From contig PWYM01000188.1 of the NCBI GenBank assembly GCA_003567855.1, positions 1-36,813 on the forward strand: a DNA stretch of 36,813 nt, given 5' to 3'. This document shows, piece by piece, positions 1 through 7,927 of the stretch. The translations under genes and the position numbers were made by a program. Every line of letters begins with the position of its first letter. Position 1 is the first letter of the stretch. This DNA comes from Gammaproteobacteria bacterium (lineage in GTDB: Bacteria; Pseudomonadota; Gammaproteobacteria; Steroidobacterales; PWYM01). Below the pieces are notes generated by a model. That model saw only the letters and a list, made by a program, of their open reading frames with translations. It did no database searches and had not been told where the DNA came from.

Positions 1-925
1 AGCGGGTCTGGCGCACCCAGGCCGCGGCTTCGGGTCGGAACAGGTGATCATTGCGCGCATACAGCTCGGTGGCACGGATGCCGAGCGGGCTGTCGAGAAA
101 AATCTGCCACTCGTCGAGCTTCCAGTCGGCCTGGTGCCTGGCAAACAGGTAGAGCAGCTCCTGCGTGCGGCCGATCGCGAACGCCGGCACGAGCACGTTA
201 CCCCGGCCCGCACTGGCGGCCTTGAGTATCGTGCCGATCTCGTGCTCGGTGTCACGCCGGCTGCGATGCGCGCGGTCACCGTAGGTGCACTCGAGCAGCA
301 CCAGATCGGCGTGTTCGATCGGCTGCCAGTCGGGCATCAGGGGTCCGCCGCGGTGGCCAAGGTCACCGCTGTAGACGAGGCGGCGTTCGGCGCCGCGCTC
401 GCGGGTGACGATCTCGACGACGGCGGCACCGAGTATGTGGCCGGCATCGTGCAGCTGCAGCGAGATGTCGGGGAGGATCTCGGTGCGCCGGCTGTACTCG
501 TGGCGCTGCATGCGTGTCATGCAGGCCTCGACGTCGGCGGCGGTGTACAGCGGCGCAACGGGCGGGGCGTCGGGGTCCTTGGCGCGACGACTGGCCTGCT
601 CGGCGGCTTTCTCGTTCAGCCATGCGGCGTCCTCGAGCAGGAGGCCGGCGATGTCGGCGCCGGCGCGATGCACGTGGATCGCGCCGGAGAAGCCGTCGCG
701 CACGAGCTGCGGCAACCGCCCGGAATGGTCGAGGTGTGCATGGCTGAGCACGACCGCGTCGATTTTCGCGGGCTCGAACGGCCAGTTTTCCCTATTGCGT
801 GCTTCCTCGCGGGGCTGGCCCTGGAACATGCCGCAGTCGAGCAGCACGCGTCGCCCGGCGGCCTCCAGTTCGAAACACGATCCTGTGACGCCGCCTACGG
901 CGCCGTGAAATCTCACTCTAGGCAT
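1..925 (-). CDS. Metallo-beta-lactamase-fold RNA-processing nuclease (beta-CASP family), 3' end outside window
   Basis: Partial gene of about 308 residues, starting at the ATG at 925-923 and running off the left edge. The N-terminus GAVGGVTGSCFELE is typical of the YSH1/COG1236 group of beta-CASP nucleases. The metal-binding motif HAHLDH lies at about residues 62-67. A further motif AGHILGAA (His about 163) and GDLG (Asp about 188) complete the visible zinc ligands. ECTYGDR and VPAFAIGRTQELLY mark the entry into the beta-CASP cap. Family members act on RNA in the cytoplasm, as endo- or exonucleases. The C-terminal part with the last histidine motifs lies outside the window, so catalytic completeness cannot be judged. 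A weak GGGA ribosome site precedes the start. The gene is divergent from the lipocalin. Confidence 0.85.
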   Translation of the reverse strand, partial: MPRVRFHGAVGGVTGSCFELEAAGRRVLLDCGMFQGQPREEARNRENWPFEPAKIDAVVLSHAHLDHSGRLPQLVRDGFSGAIHVHRAGADIAGLLLEDAAWLNEKAAEQASRRAKDPDAPPVAPLYTAADVEACMTRMQRHEYSRRTEILPDISLQLHDAGHILGAAVVEIVTRERGAERRLVYSGDLGHRGGPLMPDWQPIEHADLVLLECTYGDRAHRSRRDTEHEIGTILKAASAGRGNVLVPAFAIGRTQELLYLFARHQADWKLDEWQIFLDSPLGIRATELYARNDHLFRPEAAAWVRQTR

Positions 926-1075
926 GTCGCTATCCCTGCAGGCACCCTTACAGTACTGACGGCGTCGGTTGCCGAGGCCGTCGCGCGCCCACTGTAGCAT
1001 CTGCCCGAATCCACCTGCGTGCGGACTGCGAATCTTAAGCGGACGAAGCCGCAGATACGTGTCGAGGAGCCGACG

Positions 1076-1651
1076 ATGAGTCACGCCTTTTCTCTCCGCC
1101 TGCCTGTCATGGGCCTGGCCGTTGCCATGCTGCTCGCCGGCTGCCAGTCGAATCCGCCGATGCCCACCGTCGACCACGTGGACCTCGATCGCTACATGGG
1201 TGACTGGTACGTGATCGCCAACATTCCGACGTTTCTGGAGCGCGATGCCCACAATGCCGTCGAGACCTACACGATGAACGATGACGGCACCATCGACACG
1301 GTGTTCCGTTTCAGGCGTGGGGGCTTTGACGGCGACGTGCGACGCTATAATCCGCGCGGTTTCGTGCGCAGCGAAAACAATGCCGAGTGGGGCATGCGCT
1401 TTGTCTGGCCGTTCAAGGCGGAATTCCTCGTCATATGGCTGGATGACGACTACCGCCACACCGTGATCGGGCGCACCCGCCGCGACTACGTCTGGATCAT
1501 GGCGCGCGAACCAGAAATCCCCGACGAGGAATTCGAAGAGATCGTCGCCTACCTCGACGGGGTGGGGTACGACGTCACTGAGCTGCAGCGCGTGCCGCAG
1601 CGCTGGCCGGAGCCCGACGGGACGCCGAACGCCGCCGCGACGCGCGAGTGA
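1076..1651 (+). CDS. blc: Blc-like outer-membrane lipocalin lipoprotein
   Basis: 191 residues. The start is the ATG at 1076, preceded by GAGGAG; an in-frame GTG further upstream would put residues before the signal peptide. A lipoprotein signal with lipobox LLAGC gives an acylated Cys23. The mature N-terminus holds the lipocalin signature region DLDRYMGDWYVIANIP, with the G-x-W core. Length and order fit bacterial Blc lipocalins, which sit in the outer membrane and bind fatty acids or lysophospholipids. WGMRFVWPFKAEFLVIWLDDDY and the later DYVWIMAREP fit the family strands. It lies convergent to fahA, with only 12 bases between stops. No operon partner is visible. Confidence 0.88.
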   Translation: MSHAFSLRLPVMGLAVAMLLAGCQSNPPMPTVDHVDLDRYMGDWYVIANIPTFLERDAHNAVETYTMNDDGTIDTVFRFRRGGFDGDVRRYNPRGFVRSENNAEWGMRFVWPFKAEFLVIWLDDDYRHTVIGRTRRDYVWIMAREPEIPDEEFEEIVAYLDGVGYDVTELQRVPQRWPEPDGTPNAAATRE

Positions 1652-1663
1652 GACAGGCGCCGC

Positions 1664-2677
1664 CTACGGCTGGCCGGAGCTGACGACGCGCTGTTCTATG
1701 GCACCGAATATCGTGTGGCCGCCGGCATCGAGCATCTCGATGCGAACGCGGTCACCGAACTTCAGGAAGTCGCTGCGCGGTTCGCCGTGCAGCAGCGTCT
1801 CGACGGTGCGCTGCTCGGCAAGGCAGGAATAGCCCACGCCACCCTCGGCTACGGGTCGACCGGGTCCGCCGTCGAGGCGGTTCGAGACAGTGCCCGAGCC
1901 GATGATCGTGCCCGCGCAAAGGTTGCGCGTACGTGCGGCGTGCGCGATCAGGCGGGCAAACGAAAAGGTCATGTCGACGCCGGCATCGGGCCTGCCGAAG
2001 AGGTCGCCATTGATGTGCGAGACGAGCGGCAGATGCAGCTTGCCGTCACGCCACGCATCGCCGAGTTCGTCAGGGGTGACGGCGACGGGTGAGAACGCGG
2101 TCGCCGGCTTCGACTGATAGAAGCCGAAGCCCTTGGCGAGTTCGCCGGGAATGAGCTTGCGCAGCGACACGTCGTTGAGGATTACCACGAGCCGCACGTA
2201 ATCGAGCGCGCGCTCGGCGGGGGGGCCCATCGGCACGTCATCGGTGATCACGCCGATCTCGCCTTCGAGGTCGATGCCGTACGCCTCGTCTGGCACGACG
2301 ATGTCGTCGCAGGGGCCGAGCAGATCATCGGAGCCGCCCTGGTAGATCAGCGGATCCTCCCAGAATGACGGCGGCATTTCGGCGCCGCGCGCGCGACGCA
2401 CGAGCTCGACATGGTTCACGTACGCGCTGCCGTCGGCCCACTGGAAGGCGCGCGGCAGCGGCGCGGCACAGTCGGTGGGCTTGAACGCGAAACCCTCGAC
2501 CTCGCCGCTTTCCAGCGCCGCGTGGCGTGCCGCGAGCGCCTCGTGGCAGCCGGTCCAGTCGTCGAGCGCAGCCTGCAGCGTGGGGCGTATGTCGCTCGCG
2601 CTCGCGGCGCGGGCCAGATCGCGCGTGACGACGAGCAGTTCGCCGTCACGGCCGTGTTTTCTGCTGGCAAGCTTCAT
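1664..2677 (-). CDS. fahA: Fumarylacetoacetate hydrolase family protein
   Basis: 337 residues, belonging to the fumarylacetoacetate hydrolase family. Members cleave fumarylacetoacetate to fumarate and acetoacetate, the last step of tyrosine/homogentisate catabolism. The metal-binding region EAYGIDLEGEIGVITDDV is visible near the middle, followed by VVILNDVSLRKL and a C-terminal GTIIGSGTVSNR segment. The ATG overlaps the stop of hmgA by four bases (ATGA at 2674-2677), so the two genes are translationally coupled. This context favours fumarylacetoacetase over other reactions of the broad FAH family. A maleylacetoacetate isomerase gene, which normally completes the pathway, is not in the window. 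Confidence 0.87.
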   Translation of the reverse strand: MKLASRKHGRDGELLVVTRDLARAASASDIRPTLQAALDDWTGCHEALAARHAALESGEVEGFAFKPTDCAAPLPRAFQWADGSAYVNHVELVRRARGAEMPPSFWEDPLIYQGGSDDLLGPCDDIVVPDEAYGIDLEGEIGVITDDVPMGPPAERALDYVRLVVILNDVSLRKLIPGELAKGFGFYQSKPATAFSPVAVTPDELGDAWRDGKLHLPLVSHINGDLFGRPDAGVDMTFSFARLIAHAARTRNLCAGTIIGSGTVSNRLDGGPGRPVAEGGVGYSCLAEQRTVETLLHGEPRSDFLKFGDRVRIEMLDAGGHTIFGAIEQRVVSSGQP

Positions 2678-3819
2678 TTCTTCTCCCTGTCGTGTGCGGC
2701 GCGCCAGCTGTCGACGTAGTCGGCGCGCTCGGTTTCGGAACCAGCGGCGCCGATATCCAACGGGTCACGCGTGTCGACCATCACCGCGTATTCTTCGGTC
2801 GCCGGCTTGCTCTGCTGGAGCATGTTCTTCAGCGCACCGGGATGTGGCCCGTGGGTGAAGCCCCCGGGGTGCAGCGTGACCATGCCGGGGTGTATGCCGT
2901 CGCGGCTGAAGAAGTCGCCGTCATGGTAGAACAGCACCTCGTCGTAGTCGTCGTTGCTGTGAAAAAACGGCACCTTGAGTGCGCCGGGATCGGTTTCGAA
3001 CGGACGCGGCGCGAACGTGCACACGACGAAACGCTCGGCGATGAACGTGGTGTGTGCCGACGGTGGCACATGGTAGCGGTGGCTCATCAGCGGCCGGATG
3101 TCGCGCACGTTGATGCGGCACACGCTCAGGTCGCCATGCCAGCCGACCGCGTCGAGCGGGTTGTACGGGTAGGTGATCACCGACACCTCGTTGCGACGCT
3201 TGACGCGGACCTGCCAGTGGCGCTCGTCGTTCTGCTGCGTACGAAAGGCCTCGTCCATCGCGGGCACGTCGAGCATCGCCGGGTCGAAGATCGCGTGCGG
3301 ACCGACCAGGCCTTTTTCCGGCAGCATGTAGTGGTCGTTGGTCGCCTCGATCAGCAGCGCGGTGAGCTTGTCGTCGCAGTCGAGTCGCCACATCGTGCCG
3401 CGCGGGATCACGACGTAGTCGCCGGCTTCCAGCGCGAGGTGCCCATAGTCGCAGTAGAGTTCCGCCTCGCCGCGGTGCAGGAACAGCAGCTCGTCGCCAT
3501 CGGCGTTGCGGGCGAGATGGTCCATCGACCCCGACTGGTGCCAGAACCGGTAGCGCACGTGCGCGTTGTACAGCAGCTCGCGGGCCGACCACGGGCCGCC
3601 CGTATCGGCGCCCAGCGTGGTGAGATCGAACGCGCGTGGCCGCAGCGGGCCCTCGAAGCCGATCCAGCCGGTCGGCGGGCGCTGGTGATAGAAAAACGCG
3701 GCGGGCCCGAAGAAGCCTTCCTTGCTGACTTCCCGTTCGTAGGTGCCTGCGGGCAGGTCGGCGTGCGCCTGCCGTGACGCCCGGCCCTCTACGTGCGGAT
3801 AACTGATGAATTTTTTCAT
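2674..3819 (-). CDS. hmgA: Homogentisate 1,2-dioxygenase
   Basis: 381 residues. The ATG at 3819 is preceded by AGGAG, so an in-frame upstream start is not needed. The cupin-fold enzyme uses Fe(II) to open the ring of homogentisate to maleylacetoacetate. The C-terminal half carries the likely iron site: His287 and Glu294 in FFHSNDDYDEVLFYHDGDF, and His323 in GGFTHGPHPGA. The His-to-Glu spacing is seven residues, one more than I recall for the human enzyme. At 381 residues it is shorter than the roughly 430-445 usual in Pseudomonas and animals, which points to a separate bacterial clade. It is the first gene of the hmgA-fahA pair. A candidate operator lies in its upstream region. Confidence 0.87.
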   Translation of the reverse strand: MKKFISYPHVEGRASRQAHADLPAGTYEREVSKEGFFGPAAFFYHQRPPTGWIGFEGPLRPRAFDLTTLGADTGGPWSARELLYNAHVRYRFWHQSGSMDHLARNADGDELLFLHRGEAELYCDYGHLALEAGDYVVIPRGTMWRLDCDDKLTALLIEATNDHYMLPEKGLVGPHAIFDPAMLDVPAMDEAFRTQQNDERHWQVRVKRRNEVSVITYPYNPLDAVGWHGDLSVCRINVRDIRPLMSHRYHVPPSAHTTFIAERFVVCTFAPRPFETDPGALKVPFFHSNDDYDEVLFYHDGDFFSRDGIHPGMVTLHPGGFTHGPHPGALKNMLQQSKPATEEYAVMVDTRDPLDIGAAGSETERADYVDSWRAAHDREKK

Positions 3820-3854
3820 GGTCACGGTGGCTCCTGACCAGAACGGGGGGGCGA

Positions 3855-3872
3855 TAGTTTCACATGTAACTA
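3855..3872. promoter_or_regulatory. Candidate operator between hmgA and the dehydratase gene
   Basis: Inverted repeat TAGTT-N8-AACTA within the 137-base divergent region between hmgA and the PLP enzyme gene. It is AT-rich in a GC-rich background. Its size and form resemble MarR-type operators, but the regulator is not identified and could act on either gene. Confidence 0.4.
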
Positions 3873-3956
3873 ACGAGGGCGCAAACGCGGCCCGCACGCC
3901 GTACACTTGGCGCGCGCCGCGTCCGGGCGGTTCCCGGCATTGTCACGGAGTCACGG

Positions 3957-4967
3957 GTGAATCAACAGCCCACGCCGGCCGACGGGCCGCCGCTGCCGAA
4001 CGCCGCCGAAGTCGAAGCGGCCGCGCGACGCCTTGCCGGCGTCGCGGTGCGCACCCCGCTGCTGGAACTGCCGGTGCTCAACAACCACGTTAACGGCCGC
4101 GTGTTCCTGAAGGCGGAAATGTTCCAGCGCACCGGCTCGTTCAAGTTCCGCGGTGCCTACAACCGGCTCGTGCAGCTGTCGCCGGAAGAATCCGCGCGCG
4201 GCGTGGTCGCGTTCTCGTCGGGCAACCATGCGCAGGGCGTCGCCGAAGCGGCCCGGCTGCTCGGGATCGCGGCGACCATCGTGATGCCCGCTGACGCGCC
4301 GGCGGTGAAACTGGCCAACACGCGTGCGCTGGGCGCCGAGGTCGTCGTCTATGACCGCCGGCTCGAGAGCCGTGAGGACCTGGCGACACGCCTCGCAGCG
4401 GAGCGGGGCGCAGTACTCGTGCCGTCGTTCGACGACTATCACATCATCGCGGGGCAGGGGACGGCTGGACTGGAAATCGCCGAGGACCTGCAGCGCAGGG
4501 GCGTCACGCCGGGCCGCGTGCTGATCTGCGCGGGCGGCGGCGGCCTGACGGCCGGCTGTGCGCTCGCGCTGAAGGCGCGCTTCCCGGACACCGCGATCTA
4601 CACCGTGGAACCTGCAGACTGGGATGACCATCGCCGTTCGTTCGCAAGCGGCCAGCGCGAGCAGGTTGCGGGCGATGCCCCGGTGTCGATCTGTGATGCG
4701 CTGCTGTCGCCCAGTCCGGGTGAGCTGACGTTCCGGATCAACCGGGCGCTGTGCGCCGGCGGGCTGTCGGTATCCGATGCGGAGGTCATGCAGGCGGTCG
4801 CATGGGCGTTCACGCGGCTGCGGCTGGTGCTCGAACCGGGTGGCGCAGTCGCGCTGGCGGGGCTGCTGATGCGCAAGGTCGACCTCGACGGGGGCAGCGT
4901 GGTGGTCATGTGCTCGGGCGGGAACATCGACCCTGCGATGCTGATGCGGTGCCTCGATGCCCGCTGA
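3957..4967 (+). CDS. PLP-dependent threonine/serine dehydratase (serine racemase group)
   Basis: 336 residues with a GTG start at 3957, a few bases after a GGAG ribosome site. It is a fold-type II PLP enzyme. The lysine that binds PLP lies in TGSFKFRGAYN near residue 62. The substrate loop SSGNHAQGVAEAARLLG follows, and the phosphate-binding glycine loop is CAGGGGLTAGCAL. The C-terminal segment VMCSGGNIDP holds the serine that contacts the pyridine nitrogen. There is no ACT domain, so it is a short catabolic type rather than the isoleucine-regulated biosynthetic IlvA. Members deaminate threonine or serine to 2-oxobutyrate or pyruvate, or racemise serine; sequence alone does not separate these. 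It is divergent from hmgA and convergent with the hydrolase gene. Confidence 0.85.
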   Translation: MNQQPTPADGPPLPNAAEVEAAARRLAGVAVRTPLLELPVLNNHVNGRVFLKAEMFQRTGSFKFRGAYNRLVQLSPEESARGVVAFSSGNHAQGVAEAARLLGIAATIVMPADAPAVKLANTRALGAEVVVYDRRLESREDLATRLAAERGAVLVPSFDDYHIIAGQGTAGLEIAEDLQRRGVTPGRVLICAGGGGLTAGCALALKARFPDTAIYTVEPADWDDHRRSFASGQREQVAGDAPVSICDALLSPSPGELTFRINRALCAGGLSVSDAEVMQAVAWAFTRLRLVLEPGGAVALAGLLMRKVDLDGGSVVVMCSGGNIDPAMLMRCLDAR

Positions 4968-4976
4968 GCCCGTGCC

Positions 4977-5801
4977 CTACGACCCGTCGATCACGTGGGT
5001 CGCGATGAAGCCCGAGATCGCCCGCCGGTAATCGGCGCCGCTTGCGAGGAAGCCGTCGTTGTGGCCGCCACGCATGCGGAAGAACTCGCGTTCGCCAGGC
5101 ACCGCCTCGTACAGCGCTTCGCCGTGCGAGAACGGCACGATCTCGTCGTCGGGGCTGTGCAGCACCAGCACCGGCGCACTCACCCGCGACAGCGCATCGA
5201 CGACGTCGTAGTCGAGTCGCGCGAGCAGCCGCACCGGGAAGATCGGGTAGACGCTCGCGCCGAGTTCAGGCAGCGACGTGAACGTGGATTCGAGCAGCAG
5301 CGCACCAGGGGTGTGTCCGGCGGCGAGCCAGGCGGCCACGGCACCACCGAGCGAACGGCCGAACAGCACGATGTCATCCGGTTCGACGCCGCGCTCTTCG
5401 GTGACCCAGCGCCACGCGGCCTCGGCGTCCCTGTAGGTGCCGGCCTCGGTCGGCCGACCCTCGCTGCGCCCGTAACCGCGATAGTCGAAGATGAACACCC
5501 GCAAACCGAGTTCGCTGAAGATGCGGATGGTGTCCATGCGGTGCGAGATGTTGCCGGCGTTGCCGTGGAAGACAATCACCACCGGTGCGTCGTCGTCACC
5601 GTGCACGTACCAGCCGTGAAGCGCGACTCCGTCGGCCGCCTCGAAGGTCACGTCGTCGAAGGCCAGGTCCAGCGCGGACGGGTCGGCGATGAGTTCGCGG
5701 CCTCCCACACCGGACAGGAACACCAGCCGTTCCTGGAACGCCCACATCAGCGCGCAGACGACGACGTACGCGAAGGCAAGTGCGGCAAGGAATCTCAGCA
5801 T
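4977..5801 (-). CDS. Membrane-anchored alpha/beta hydrolase (BEM46/YfhR-like)
   Basis: 274 residues. The ATG at 5801 gives an N-terminal hydrophobic anchor (LAALAFAYVVVCALMWAF, about residues 4-21), so the catalytic domain is probably held at the inner membrane. The fold is the classical alpha/beta hydrolase: oxyanion loop VIVFHGNAGNISHRMD, nucleophile elbow FGRSLGGAVA (Ser), acid in LHSPDDEIVPF and catalytic His in RGGHNDGF. The order and the YDYRGYGRSEG-like segment match BEM46/YfhR proteins, whose substrates are largely unknown. The gene ends ten bases from the convergent dehydratase gene. It starts 16 bases after the stop of the XRE-cupin regulator and may be transcribed with it. Confidence 0.85.
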   Translation of the reverse strand: MLRFLAALAFAYVVVCALMWAFQERLVFLSGVGGRELIADPSALDLAFDDVTFEAADGVALHGWYVHGDDDAPVVIVFHGNAGNISHRMDTIRIFSELGLRVFIFDYRGYGRSEGRPTEAGTYRDAEAAWRWVTEERGVEPDDIVLFGRSLGGAVAAWLAAGHTPGALLLESTFTSLPELGASVYPIFPVRLLARLDYDVVDALSRVSAPVLVLHSPDDEIVPFSHGEALYEAVPGEREFFRMRGGHNDGFLASGADYRRAISGFIATHVIDGS

Positions 5802-5817
5802 GGCGGCGACGGGGCCT

Positions 5818-6363
5818 TCAGAAGCTCGGCGGCGTGCACGCGGTGACGACAACCACGTCTTCGCGCCCGGGATTGCGGAAGCGGTGCGGCACCCGGCTGT
5901 CGAACAGGAACGCATCGCCCGGTCCCAGCGTCTCGGTATCGCCGCCGACGGTCACCTCGAGACGGCCGCTGATGATCACGCCGCCTTCGTGGGAGTCGTG
6001 GCTCAGCGGCGAGCGGCCGGTGTCGGCACCGGGGCGGTATCGCTCGTGGAGAATCTGCAGCCGGTGGTGCTTGAGGTCGCGTCCGACCTGGCGGTAGGTG
6101 ATCGGCCCGTGGGCGATCTCGGTGAGCTCGTCGTGGCGAAAGAACACGCGGTGTTCGGCACCGACGTCGAGCGCGAAGAAGTCGCTCATCGAGATCGGCA
6201 CGGCGTCGAGGATGCGCTTGAGCATGCCCACCGACGGGCTGGTGCGCTGGTGCTCAATCAGCGAGATCGTCGCGTTGCTGACGCCCGAGCGGCGGGCGAG
6301 TTCGCGCTGTGACAGGCGGTGCAGCGCCCGCACGCGCTGCAGGCGGAGACCGGTATCGTCCAC
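5818..6363 (-). CDS. XRE-family regulator with C-terminal cupin domain (PuuR-like)
   Basis: 181 residues from the GTG at 6363, which has AGGA seven bases upstream. A longer form could start at TTG 6423 but has no ribosome site and would cover the AT-rich promoter region. Residues about 4-60 form a helix-turn-helix: LSQRELARRSGVSNATISLIEHQRTSPS. The rest is a cupin barrel with HDSHEGGVIISGRLEVTVGG and GDAFLFDSRVPHRFRNPG. This architecture matches PuuR and related regulators that sense amines, amino acids or their aldehydes. The gene is divergent from the omega-transaminase operon, which it most likely controls. AT-rich sites between the two genes are candidate operators. Confidence 0.87.
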   Translation of the reverse strand: MDDTGLRLQRVRALHRLSQRELARRSGVSNATISLIEHQRTSPSVGMLKRILDAVPISMSDFFALDVGAEHRVFFRHDELTEIAHGPITYRQVGRDLKHHRLQILHERYRPGADTGRSPLSHDSHEGGVIISGRLEVTVGGDTETLGPGDAFLFDSRVPHRFRNPGREDVVVVTACTPPSF

Positions 6364-6384
6364 GTTTCGATCCTGGGCTGTTAA

Positions 6385-6470
6385 CTCGGTTGATATATTG
6401 AACACTTTGGGCTGAGAAGCCAAATAAAACAGGTATTTGCGATTTCGCCATTCAAATATTGTTAAGTTTC
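6385..6470. promoter_or_regulatory. AT-rich divergent promoter/operator region of the transaminase operon
   Basis: This stretch is far richer in A+T than its surroundings. It contains GGTTGATATATTGAACA near 6388-6404 and, on the other strand, TTAACAATATTTGAA near 6451-6465. The two share an ATATT core next to GAA/GAAC and look like related binding sites of the divergent XRE-cupin regulator. Start points were not resolved; a TATATC on the minus strand could serve as the regulator's -10 box. Confidence 0.45.
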
Positions 6471-6542
6471 TGTCGAACGCTTACCGTAGCCTGTTCAGAT
6501 TCGCACGCGCTACCCCCGTCGGGGGGCGACCAAGGAGGACTC

Positions 6543-7877
6543 ATGGCCAAGCGTCAGAGTGACTTGCCGAACCCGCTGCCGGACATGGACGCCTACTGGG
6601 TGCCGTTCACGGCGAACCGCGCCTTCCGCAAGGACCCGAAGCTCATCGTCGAGGCCGAGGGCATGTACTGCACCACCCATGACGGCCGTCGCCTGCTCGA
6701 CGGCATCGCGGGCCTGTGGTGCTGCAATGCCGGCCACCGGCATCCGAAGATCGTCGCCGCGGTGAAGGAACAGCTCGACCGGCTCGATTACTCGCTGGCC
6801 TTCCAGATGTCGCATCCGAGGGCCTTCGAACTTGCCAGCCGACTGGCGGCGATCAGCCCCGAGGGGCTCGGACGCGTGTTCTTCACCAACTCGGGCTCAG
6901 AGGCGGTCGACACCGCGCTGAAGATTGCGCTCGCCTATCACCGCGTTCGTGGCGAAGGCACCCGCACGCGCCTGATCGGCCGCGAGCGTGGCTACCATGG
7001 CGTGGGCTTCGGCGGCATCTCGGTGGGCGGCATCTCGCCCAATCGCCGGATGTTCGGTGCGCTCATTCCGGGCGTCGACCACATGCCGCACACGCACAAT
7101 CTCGAGCACAATGCGTTCAGCCGTGGCCAGCCCGAGTGGGGCGCACATCTTGCCGAAGAACTCGAGCGCATCGTCGAACTGCATGACCCGTCGAACGTCG
7201 CCGCCGTCATCGTCGAGCCGATCGCGGGCTCGGCCGGTGTGCTGCTGCCACCGAAGGGCTACCTCGAGAAGCTGCGCGAGATATGTGACCGCCACGGCCT
7301 GCTGCTGATCTTCGACGAGGTCATCACGGGCTTCGGGCGCACCGGTGCGGCGTTCGCGGCCGAACGGTTCGGCGTGAAGCCCGACATCATCACCGTCGCC
7401 AAGGGGCTGACCTCGGGCACCGTGCCGATGGGTGGCGTGATCCTGCGCGACGACATCTTCGAGGCGTTCATGACCGGCCCCGAGGAGACGATCGAGTTCC
7501 CGCACGGCTACACGTATTCCGGCCACCCGCTGGCGGCCGCCGCGGGTTGCGCGGCGCTCGATGCATACCTTGAAGAAGGCCTGTTCGAGCGTGCGCGTGA
7601 GCTCGAGCCGTACCTCGAGGAGCGCCTGCACGGCCTGCGCGGCAAGCCACACGTGATCGACATCCGCAGCATCGGACTGCTCGGCGCGGTCGAGCTCGAA
7701 CCGGTCGAGGGGCGCCCGACGCTGCGCGCGATGGAGGTGTTCCGCCGCTGCTACCGCGACGGCGTGATCGTGCGCACAACCGGCGACACCGTCGCGCTGA
7801 CGCCGCCGCTGATCATCTCGCGCGAACAGATCGACACGATCGTCGACACGCTGGCCTCGGCGCTGGACGAAGCCTGA
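6543..7877 (+). CDS. Omega-amino acid:pyruvate transaminase (class III)
   Basis: 444 residues. The ATG at 6543 follows a strong AAGGAGG site, so in-frame upstream codons are not used. It is a class III PLP aminotransferase. GLWCCNAGHRHP and SHPRAFELASRLA at the N-terminus and FFTNSGSEAVDTALKIA at the cofactor site are close to the beta-alanine:pyruvate transaminases (BauA type). The cofactor aspartate lies in LLIFDEVITGFGRTG, and the PLP lysine in DIITVAKGLTSGTVPMGG. It should move the terminal amino group of beta-alanine, GABA, taurine or a similar omega-amine to pyruvate, giving an aldehyde and alanine. It heads an operon with alanine dehydrogenase, aldehyde dehydrogenase and a BCCT carrier. 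The exact amine is not decided by sequence. Confidence 0.92.
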   Translation: MAKRQSDLPNPLPDMDAYWVPFTANRAFRKDPKLIVEAEGMYCTTHDGRRLLDGIAGLWCCNAGHRHPKIVAAVKEQLDRLDYSLAFQMSHPRAFELASRLAAISPEGLGRVFFTNSGSEAVDTALKIALAYHRVRGEGTRTRLIGRERGYHGVGFGGISVGGISPNRRMFGALIPGVDHMPHTHNLEHNAFSRGQPEWGAHLAEELERIVELHDPSNVAAVIVEPIAGSAGVLLPPKGYLEKLREICDRHGLLLIFDEVITGFGRTGAAFAAERFGVKPDIITVAKGLTSGTVPMGGVILRDDIFEAFMTGPEETIEFPHGYTYSGHPLAAAAGCAALDAYLEEGLFERARELEPYLEERLHGLRGKPHVIDIRSIGLLGAVELEPVEGRPTLRAMEVFRRCYRDGVIVRTTGDTVALTPPLIISREQIDTIVDTLASALDEA

Positions 7878-7927
7878 AATCTCACCATACACATGCGACC
7901 CGGTCGCATCAGGGAAGGACTGAACGA

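Noticed and set aside
44-997. Plus-strand open frame opposite the beta-CASP nuclease gene
   Set aside because: The minus strand shows HAHLDH and other nuclease motifs in frame; the plus frame has none.
2692-3777. Plus-strand open frame opposite hmgA
   Set aside because: Antisense shadow of a well-supported dioxygenase gene; Val/Arg-rich without motifs.
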